A DNA stretch of 26,685 nt. Origin: Nemertoderma westbladi. Its lineage: Eukaryota > Xenacoelomorpha > Nemertodermatida > Nemertodermatidae. The DNA is taken from assembly GCA_032718475.1 (NCBI GenBank), contig JAUCBJ010007781.1, positions 1 through 26,685 of the forward strand, given 5' to 3'. Below, piece by piece: positions 12,601 to 20,171 of the stretch. A program made the translations under genes and the position numbers. Positions within the stretch are counted from its first letter, which is position 1. Each line of letters opens with the position of its first letter. The notes beneath the pieces are model-generated. The model ran no database searches, was not told the origin of the DNA, and saw only the letters and a list, made by a program, of their open reading frames with translations.

Positions 12601-15600
12601 GCTCCATCTCAATATATCATAATATATTTAAATAGTGATCCCAGTAACAGTGGGGCCCTGTTAGCTCCATCTCAATATATCAAAATATATTTAAATAGAA
12701 TCCCAGTAACAGTGGAGCCCTGTTAGCTCCATCTCAATATATCAAAATATATTTAACTAGTGATCCCAGTAACGGTGGGGCCCTGTTAGCTCCATCTCAA
12801 TATATCAAAATATATTTAAATAGTGATCCCAGTAACAGTGAGACCCTGTTAGCTCCATCTCAATATATCAAAATATATTTAACTAGTGATCCCAGTAACA
12901 GTGGGGCCCTGTTAGCTCCATCTCAATATATCAAAATATATTTAAATAGTGATCCCAGTAACGGTGGGGCCCTGTTAGCTCCATCTCAATATATCCAAAT
13001 ATATTTAACTAGTGATCCCAGTAACGGTGGGGCCCTGTTAGCTCCATCTCAATATATCAAAATATATTTAAATAGTGATCCCAGTAACAGTGAGACCCTG
13101 TTAGCTCCATCTCAATATATCAAAATATATTTAACTAGTGATCCCAGTAACGGTGGGGCCCTGTTAGCTCCATCTCAATATATCAAAATATATTTAACTA
13201 GTGATCCCAGTAACGGTGGGGCCCTGTTAGCTCCATCTCAATATATCAAAATATATTTAAATAGTGATCCCAGTAACAGTGGGGCCCTGTTAGCTCCATC
13301 TCAATATATCAAAATATATTTAACTAGTGATCCCAGTAACAGTGGGGCCCTGTTAGCTCCATCTCAATATATCAAAATATATTTAAATAGTGATCCCAGT
13401 AACAGTGGGGCCCTGTTAGCTCCATCTCAATATATCAAAATATATTTAACTAGTGATCCCAGTAACAGTGGGGCCCTGTTAGCTCCATCTCAATATATCA
13501 AAATAAATTTAACTAGTGATCCCAGTAACAGCGGGGCCCTGTTAGCTCCATCTCAATATATCAAAATATATTTAAATTGTGATCCCAGTAACAGTGGGGC
13601 CCTGTTAGCTCCATCTCAATATATCAAAATATATTTAACTAGTGATCCCAGTAACAGTGGGGCCCTGTTAGCTCCATCTCAATATATCAAAATATATTTA
13701 AATAGTGATCCCAGTAACAGTGGGGCCCTGTTAGCTCCATCTCAATATATCAAAATATATTTAAATAGAATCCCAGTAACAGTGGAGCCCTGTTAGCTCC
13801 ATCTCAATATATCAAAATATATTTAAATAGAATCCCAGTAACAGTGGAGCCCTGTTAGCTCCATCTCAATATATCAAAATATATTTAAATAGTGATCCCA
13901 GTAACAGTGGGGCCCTGTTAGCTCCATCTCAATATATCAAAATATATTTAAATAGAATCCCAGTAACAGTGGGGCCCTGTTAGCTCCATCTCAATATATC
14001 ATAATATATTTAAATAGTGATCCCAGTAACAGTGGGGCCCTGTTAGCTCCATCTCAATATATCAAAATATATTTAAATAGAATCCCAGTAACAGTGGAGC
14101 CCTGTTAGCTCCATCTCAATATATCAAAATATATTTAAATAGTGATCCCAGTAACAGTGGGGCCCTGTTAGCTCCATCTCGATATATCAAAATATATTTA
14201 AATAGAATCCCAGTAACAGTGGGGCCCTGTTAGCTCCATCTCGATATATCAAAATATATTTAAATAGTGATCCCAGTAACAGTGGGGCCCTGTTAGCTCC
14301 ATCTCAATATATCAAAATATATTTAAATAGAATCCCAGTAACAGTGGAGCCCTGTTAGCTCCATCTCAATATATCAAAATATATTTAAATAGTGATCCCA
14401 GTAACAGTGGGGCCCTGTTAGCTCCATCTCAATATATCAAAATATATTTAAATAGTGATCCCAGTAACAGTGAGACCCTGTTAGCTCCATCTCAATATAT
14501 CAAAATATATTTAAATAGTGATCCCAGTAACAGTGGGGCCCTGTTAGCTCCATCTCAATATATCAAAATATATTTAACTAGTGATCCCAGTAACGGTGGG
14601 GCCCTGTTAGCTCCATCTCAATATATCAAAATATATTTAACTAGTGATCCCAGTAACGGTGGGGCCCTGTTAGCTCCATCTCAATATATCAAAATATATT
14701 TAAATAGTGATCCCAGTAACAGTGGGGCCCTGTTAGCTCCATCTCAATATATCAAAATATATTTAACTAGTGATCCCAGTAACAGTGGGGCCCTGTTAGC
14801 TCCATCTCAATATATCAAAATATATTTAAATAGTGATCCCAGTAACAGTGGGGCCCTGTTAGCTCCATCTCAATATATCAAAATATATTTAACTAGTGAT
14901 CCCAGTAACAGTGGGGCCCTGTTAGCTCCATCTCAATATATCAAAATAAATTTAACTAGTGATCCCAGTAACAGCGGGGCCCTGTTAGCTCCATCTCAAT
15001 ATATCAAAATATATTTAAATAGTGATCCCAGTAACAGTGGGGCCCTGTTAGCTCCATCTCAATATATCAAAATATATTTAACTAGTGATCCCAGTAACAG
15101 TGGGGCCCTGTTAGCTCCATCTCAATATATCAAAATATATTTAAATAGTGATCCCAGTAACAGTGGGGCCCTGTTAGCTCCATCTCAATATATCAAAATA
15201 TATTTAAATAGAATCCCAGTAACAGTGGAGCCCTGTTAGCTCCATCTCAATATATCAAAATATATTTAAATAGAATCCCAGTAACAGTGGAGCCCTGTTA
15301 GCTCCATCTCAATATATCAAAATATATTTAAATAGTGATCCCAGTAACAGTGGCGCCCTGTTAGCTCCATCTCAATATATCAAAATATATTTAAATAGAA
15401 TCCCAGTAACAGTGGGGCCCTGTTAGCTCCATCTCAATATATCAAAATATATTTAAATAGTGATCCCAGTAACAGTGGGGCCCTGTTAGCTCCATCTCAA
15501 TATATCAAAATATATTTAAATAGAATCCCAGTAACAGTGGAGCCCTGTTAGCTCCATCTCAATATATCAAAATATATTTAAATAGTGATCCCAGTAACAG

Positions 15601-16065
15601 TGGGGCCCTGTTAGCTCCATCTCGATATATCAAAATATATTTAAATAGAATCCCAGTAACAGTGGAGCCCTGTTAGCTCCATCTCGATATATCAAAATAT
15701 ATTTAAATAGTGATCCCAGTAACAGTGGGGCCCTGTTAGCTCCATCTCAATATATCAAAATATATTTAAATAGAATCCCAGTAACAGTGGAGCCCTGTTA
15801 GCTCCATCTCAATATATCAAAATATATTTAAATAGAATCCCAGTAACAGTGGAGCCCTGTTAGCTCCATCTCAATATATCAAAATATATTTAAATAGTGA
15901 TCCCAGTAACAGTGGGGCCCTGTTAGCTCCATCTCAATATATCAAAATATATTTAAATAGAATCCCAGTAACAGTGGAGCCCTGTTAGCTCCATCTCAAT
16001 ATATCAAAATATATTTAAATAGAATCCCAGTAACAGTGGAGCCCTGTTAGCTCCATCTCAATATA
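9663..16065. repeat. 63/62-bp satellite array, about 102 copies
   Basis: Tandem repeat whose monomer runs ATCAAAATATATTTAAATAG, TGATCCCAGTAACAGTGG, GGCCCTGTTAGCTCC, ATCTCAATAT. Two main length forms alternate: 63 bp (AATAGTGATCCC or CTAGTGATCCC) and 62 bp (AATAGAATCCC). Other recurring variants are GGGGCCC, GGAGCCC and GAGACCC in the middle and AACGG for AACAG. Each monomer contains TAACAG and CTGTTA as inverted arms, and the GGAGCCC form adds a competing GGAGC/GCTCC hairpin. Rare markers recur at 1382 bp (and once 1443 bp), showing a higher-order repeat of 22-23 monomers. The right end directly abuts the 3' end of the retrotransposon fragment at 16072. No coding capacity. Confidence 0.97.
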
Positions 16066-16071
16066 CTACTA

Positions 16072-16497
16072 CTAGGTCGAGCGAACTCGGACAGTGGAAA
16101 TGAGATCCTTCCAGGCTTCGTGATTCTCCATAGTTGTCGCAATTTCGTTTCTCCTAAGTTCAGTATCCCTTTCAAGTTGATCTATATAAGTTATGGCTGG
16201 TCGTCCACGACTACGCTTTTCATGAGTTGGTTGCCAGAAAAGTAGATCTGGTAAGACCTCGTCTTTACTTCGCCAGCAGTGCCCACTGAATCTTAATCTG
16301 CGTTCACCTAGGGTGGTTGATACAGGTGGTATTGTACCATAAAGCTCGGCGTTTGTCATGTGTTGTCTCCAGCTGATGTTTAGGGCTGCCCTTAGTAGTC
16401 TTGTGTAGCAACAATCAATTCGTTGTTCGAGTGATTTAGTCAGTGTCCAGGTCTCACCCCCATATAAAAATGGGCAGCTTTCTATTGGCACCATCAA
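16072..16497 (-). mobile_element. Non-LTR retrotransposon fragment (C-terminal part of RT polyprotein)
   Basis: The minus strand encodes about 141 residues, open a little further upstream to near 16540, that match the region behind the reverse transcriptase domain in a large family of invertebrate non-LTR elements. Typical blocks are YGGETWTLTKSLEQRID, TRLLRAALNISW, NAELYG, RRLRFSGHCWRSKDE and RSRGRPAITYIDQL. Those blocks are visible in the sequence; the family (RTE- or CR1-like) is from memory. The catalytic RT domain with its YADD-type motif and the endonuclease are absent, so this is a 5'-truncated, dead copy. The frame ends naturally (TAG at 16072-16074, then further TAG triplets), and the 63-bp satellite starts within about 10 bp of the stop. 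Upstream lies CTGGTGA-AATA-TCACCAG (16532-16549), a perfect 7-bp-arm hairpin next to another element's junction. Confidence 0.85.
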
Positions 16498-16548
16498 ATC
16501 ACTAGAAGGTTGAAGAATAACTGTAGTGTAACTGGTGAAATATCACCA

Positions 16549-16744
16549 GAGACACCTTTTTTAAACGCTTGTAGCTAAAGAATGAAAGCAAAAATAAAAA
16601 TTCTGGCTCACCCAGCAAGGAGGAGGGAGGTTAAACTATCTCTGTTTCAAATTTCATGCAATCTCATTAAGATTTGTAGAAAAATTTGGGGGGGGGGGGG
16701 GTGGCAGGTACCTGAATAACGACACTATATTCCAGGACATGGTG
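16549..16744 (+). mobile_element. Half-copy of the poly-G, TA-flanked foldback element
   Basis: This stretch aligns by eye to the right arm of the element at 19217-20055. Shared features in order are a GACAC and T-run start followed by AAACGCTT, GTTTCAAATTTCA, GATTTGTAGAAAAAT, a run of more than ten G, GACACTATATT, and the terminus CATGGTG followed by TA (16745-16746). It lacks the left arm, and the inner end starts next to the retrotransposon fragment. No protein is encoded, so it is a non-autonomous remnant. Confidence 0.65.
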
Positions 16745-16746
16745 TA

Positions 16747-17318
16747 ATGTACTATAAAGTAGTTTATTGTTAATTTTCGCATATTGCTACGGAAACTAGC
16801 TAAAATTAGAATCGTACAATTTTAAAAAAATGTTCTATAAATATTGTATAATACCATTTTTTCCTAAAATTATACTGTTTTCTTAGAAATTGCTCTGTTA
16901 CGGGATTCTAGAAAATATATGTTGCTGTATATTCATATAATTTTATGTATTATCCTAAGGTACAGCAATATACCAAACTTGCTACGGTTTCTTTCAATAA
17001 TGTACTGTAGCTATATATTTCACATTCAGTAAAATGACCATCTCAATAAGATTCACAGATTGGCACTTTAAATTCTACTCCAGTATTCGTAAGAATGATA
17101 ACTCTTATTCCAATTGACCTCACCAAAAGCCATGCGAGCACCATTAAATTAGATAGAAACGGCATAAAAAAACTGAAGATCTTGTCGTTGTTTGCCATCT
17201 TATTAATTTCATTAAATTTTACTGGGGGGGGGGGTGGTACTAGTGTAACCCGTGTCACCATTATTCTGCCTTTGTATAGTTGTTTTCTAGCTGTTTTGGC
17301 TATTGATTTATGTTCTGG
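16747..17318. other. AT-rich stretch without a recognisable gene
   Basis: Mostly single-copy AT-rich sequence. Around 17218-17236 a phrase resembling AAATTTTACT followed by ten G and TGG echoes the poly-G junction of the two foldback copies nearby, so an older relative of that family may lie at about 17090-17240. Two short open frames on opposite strands overlap here (17095-17349 plus, 17043-17330 minus). Neither resembles a known protein, and both are interrupted by homopolymer G/C, so I do not call them genes. Confidence 0.5.
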
Positions 17319-17482
17319 GGCCGGTTGCATAGAACCGACTTATCTCTAAGTTCGAATTAACTTTAAGATAAGTCCATTACGTTAACTAAGTCAGTTGCAA
17401 AAAATTATTAAAATGTAAGTGGGACTTAAATATATAACTTACCTTAAGTGCGATAAGTTTCACTTAAAATCTGAGAACGGCC
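17319..17482. mobile_element. Possible small MITE-like element
   Basis: The segment starts GGCCGGTTGCATAGAAC and ends TCTGAGAACGGCC, so its termini are short imperfect inverted repeats (GGCCG-TT and AACGGCC). Inside, GACTTATC near the left end and GATAAG near the right end are also inverted. Length is about 164 bp and there is no coding capacity. I cannot see a convincing target-site duplication, so this remains a weak candidate based on layout only. Confidence 0.3.
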
Positions 17483-17561
17483 TAGGGTTTATATAGTTGG
17501 GATAGCAACACTAAGCTTATTGAAGTAATATTGTGGTTTTGTTCAGAAATTGAAAAAATTA

Positions 17562-17670
17562 GATAGCGCGTCACCGGGGGTTGAACCAGCGCTATACGTA
17601 TGTTTCAGCCTATCAGGCCTCATCAGTAGCGCTAACCAGTTCAGCCACTTGCCCCTGACAATTCACTATC
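17562..17670 (-). mobile_element. tRNA-like short element (SINE-like head) with long hairpin
   Basis: On the minus strand this 109-bp segment has an A-box-like AGTGGCTGAACTGGTTAGCG and, about 50 nt downstream, a B-box-like GGTTCAACCCC, in the order and rough spacing of an internal RNA polymerase III promoter. In place of an anticodon arm it carries the hammerhead core annotated separately. The outer parts also pair: GATAG with CTATC (17666-17670 with 17562-17566), TCA with TGA and GGGG with CCCC, so the whole segment can fold as one long hairpin with the ribozyme at its tip. It cannot form a normal tRNA cloverleaf, so it is not a functional tRNA gene. Schistosome Sm-alpha repeats are a known precedent for pol III boxes plus a hammerhead in one short retroelement. 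Confidence 0.7.
17588..17633 (-). ncRNA. Hammerhead ribozyme, type I, minimal stem III
   Basis: Read on the minus strand. Stem I is AGCGCTA (17627-17633) paired with TAGCGCT (17588-17594), 7 perfect pairs, extendable by G-U pairs between flanking GGTT and GGTT. CTGATGA (17620-17626) is a perfect first core segment. Stem II is GGCC-TGATA-GGCT (17607-17619), closed by a G-U wobble where G-C is usual. GAAA (17603-17606) is the second core segment. Then CATACG forms a two-pair stem III (A-U, C-G) with an AUAC loop, followed by U and A as the cleavage-site UH. Every invariant core base is present. Predicted cut is after the A complementary to 17595. A very short stem III is typical of hammerheads in animal retroelements, which often need a dimeric RNA to cleave well. 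Activity is inferred, not shown. Confidence 0.8.
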
Positions 17671-17763
17671 CCACCTAATCCACTTCTATTGAACAGGCAG
17701 TCTTAAGTTGCATATCCTATGGAGTAATAGAAGTTTCAGTTGGGAATCGATGTCTTAGTACAA

Positions 17764-18893
17764 ACAATAGCGCAAAAGCAATAAAAAATATTTTAATAGT
17801 CCGAAACGTTTCGATATATTAACTTTATATCATCATCAGTGGAGTTACAAATAAACAAAAAAACTGTAAACTAGATTAATACAAGTTGGTATTAATCTAG
17901 TTTACACTAGATCTAGTTTACTTTATATCACCATCAGTGGAGTTACAAATAAACAAAAAAACTGTAAACTAGATTAATACAAGTTGGTATTAATCTAGTT
18001 TACACTAGATCTAGTTTACTTTATATCACCATCAGTGGAGTTACAAATAAACAAATTAAAGTTAAATTTAAAACTGTAAACTAGATTAATACAAGTTGGT
18101 ATTAATCTAGTTTACACTAGATCTAGTTTACTTTATATCACCATCAGTGGAGTTACAAATAAACAAATTAAAGTTAAATTTAAATTTAAAACTGTAAACT
18201 AGATTAATACAAGTTGGTATTAATCTAGTTTACACTAGATCTAGTTTACTTTATATCACCATCAGTGGAGTTACAAATAAACAAAAAAACTGTAAACTAG
18301 ATTAATACAAGTTGGTATTAATCTAGTTTACACTAGATCTAGTTTACTTTATATCACCATCAGTGGAGTTACAAATAAACAAATTAAAGTTAAATTTAAA
18401 ACTGTAAACTAGATTAATACAAGTTGGTATTAATCTAGTTTACACTAGATCTAGTTTACTTTATATCACCATCAGTGGAGTTACAAATAAACAAATTAAA
18501 GTTAAATTTAAATTTAAAACTGTAAACTAGATTAATACAAGTTGGTATTAATCTAGTTTACACTAGATCTAGTTTACTTTATATCACCATCAGTGGAGTT
18601 ACAAATAAACAAATTAAAGTTAAATTTAAAACTGTAAACTAGATTAATACAAGTTGGTATTAATCTAGTTTACACTAGATCTAGTTTACTTTATATCACC
18701 ATCAGTGGAGTTACAAATAAACAAATTAAAGTTAAATTTAAAACTGTAAACTAGATTAATACAAGTTGGTATTAATCTAGTTTACAGTTTTTTTGTTTAT
18801 TTGTAACTCCACTGATGGTGATATAAAGTTAATATATCGAAACGTTTCGGACTATTAAAATATAATTTATTGCTATTGCTATTGCGCTATTGT
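17764..18893. mobile_element. 1.1-kb foldback element with nine internal hairpin repeats
   Basis: The ends are inverted repeats of about 120 bp: the left end reads ACAATAGCGCAA and then TAGTCCGAAACGTTTCG, and the right end reads the same in reverse complement with small indels. Between them is a tandem array of nine copies of a perfect 40-bp hairpin, GTAAACTAGATTAATAC - AAGTTG - GTATTAATCTAGTTTAC, starting at 17866, 17964, 18076, 18194, 18292, 18404, 18522, 18634 and 18746. Between hairpins lie the palindrome ACTAGATCTAGT and the phrase ATCACCATCAGTGGAG. Both outer flanks have TTAGTA, close to the left end and touching the right end, a possible target-site duplication. No protein is encoded, so any movement would need a transposase from elsewhere. 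The superfamily is not determinable by eye. Confidence 0.85.
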
Positions 18894-18915
18894 TAGTAGT
18901 GTTCAGGGAGCCAAA

Positions 18916-19062
18916 TACAGTATGCTGTGACACCGGTATACTATTGACCAACTATACCTCTACAATCGACATACCTACCTCCACTATCATTCCAATTTTT
19001 ACATTTTCAATACACTAATACACAGTAAAACAGAGTCAGAAAGATGGATATAGCATACTGTA
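18916..19062. repeat. Perfect 11-bp inverted repeat, 125 bp apart
   Basis: TACAGTATGCT (18916-18926) and AGCATACTGTA (19052-19062) are exact reverse complements. The enclosed sequence is AT-rich and non-coding. This could be a tiny TA-flanked inverted-repeat element or chance. The remaining sequence from 18894 to 19216 shows no gene; it includes a small GC-rich patch CGGCCTGCGGCC near 19085-19096. Confidence 0.35.
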
Positions 19063-19216
19063 GGATAGTGACTGATAACAACCTCGGCCTGCGGCCTCCG
19101 TAATAATACAGGATAATTTGCTTCTGGAACGGCATCAGTGATTATTCAGTTTTATTCGCTTCAGGTTATTATTTCCGTATATTAACTCTAGAACATTGCG
19201 ATATTGTATGTATATA

Positions 19217-20055
19217 CACCATGTCCCGTAATATAATGTCATTTTCTGATGACATGGACCCCCCCCCCCAAATTTTTCTACAAATCTTTATCATATTGCT
19301 TGAAATTTGAAACACAACTAGTTCCACTCACCGTCGTTGACCCCATGAAGCCGGAATTTTCGATTTCGCCTTTAATTTTTTTTAATGAGCGTTTTAAAAA
19401 AAGTCACATCATTAGAAAGCATGCGTTGCAAGGATTCCAAATATGTAACAATATATGAATTTCGTTGAGAAACAACTGAGATATAGGTGTTCAAAGATTG
19501 CAAGAAGTATCGTTCGCTAGATGCCATTTACTCTTTATTAAATTAACAATGTTCTGGAACATTTAGTTTAAGTATGAATAGCTACGCAATAGATATATTG
19601 GATAGGAATACCGCTGTTGCCCACCAACTCATAAAATAAACAACACATTCTAGAATTTTGTGTATTTATTAGATAGAATAAATGGCCTTCAGCGAAGGAT
19701 AATTATTGCAATCTTCGAACGCCTATATCTCAGCTGTTTCTCAACGAAATTCATATATTGTTTCATATTTGGAATCCTTGCAACGCAAGCTATTTAATGA
19801 TATGAAAAAATACGACTAATGTGAAGAATGGCCACGATACGGAGGGTGCGATTTCGCAAAAGACACTTTTTTAAAACGCTTATTAAAGAAATTTAAAGGC
19901 GAAATCGAAAATTCCGGCTTCATGGTAACAACCACGGTGAGGGGAACTAGTTGTGTTTCAAATTTCAAGCAATATGATAAAGATTTGTAGAAAAATCTGG
20001 GGGGGGGGGGGGGTCCGTGTCATCAGAAAATGACACTATATTACGGTTCGTGGTG
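19217..20055. mobile_element. 839-bp TA-flanked foldback element with poly-C/poly-G arms
   Basis: Large inverted repeat. The left arm (19217 to about 19505) starts CACCATGTCCCGTAATATAA and continues through GTCATTTTCTGATGACA, a C-run, and further shared sequence to GATATAGGTGTTC. The right arm (about 19707-20055) is its reverse complement with about 10 percent differences and an extra block of about 60 bp near 19805-19865. The centre (19506-19706) is non-palindromic and non-coding. The dinucleotide TA lies immediately outside both ends (19215-19216 and 20056-20057), consistent with TA target duplication as in Tc1/mariner-type MITEs. GTCATTTTCTGATGAC near each tip is itself a near-palindrome. 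No transposase is encoded. A half-copy lies at 16549-16744. An open frame at 19249-19458 lies wholly in the left arm and is not a gene. Confidence 0.8.
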
Positions 20056-20137
20056 TAAATTGTTCCTTCATCGTAACCTCATTGCGTTTTAACCCTTTGA
20101 AGATTGACCGGAGGCAATAATTAGCAGTAGCAGTAGC

Positions 20138-20171
20138 ATTTTCGAGATAGTGTTTTACCATACAACTGCAG
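20138..20171 (-). repeat. Array-flanking sequence, inverted partner of 9476-9511
   Basis: Reads ATTTTCGAGATAGTGTTTTA, then a short linker, then CTGCAG. Its reverse complement matches 9476-9511 with a few changes. The satellite begins directly at the CTGCAG. Between 20058 and this site the sequence is short, AT-rich and non-coding, with a small AGC/AGT-type microsatellite (GCAGTAGCAGTAGCA). Confidence 0.75.

Noticed and set aside
16072-16497. An intact retrotransposon or a host gene
   Set aside because: Only the segment behind the reverse transcriptase domain is present; the catalytic RT motif and endonuclease are missing, so this is a dead fragment.
17043-17349. Two overlapping short open frames on opposite strands
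   Set aside because: No recognisable domains, both cross a homopolymer G/C run, and composition is that of non-coding DNA.
17562-17670. Functional tRNA gene on the minus strand
   Set aside because: A- and B-box-like motifs exist, but there is no anticodon arm or normal acceptor stem; the middle is a hammerhead core.
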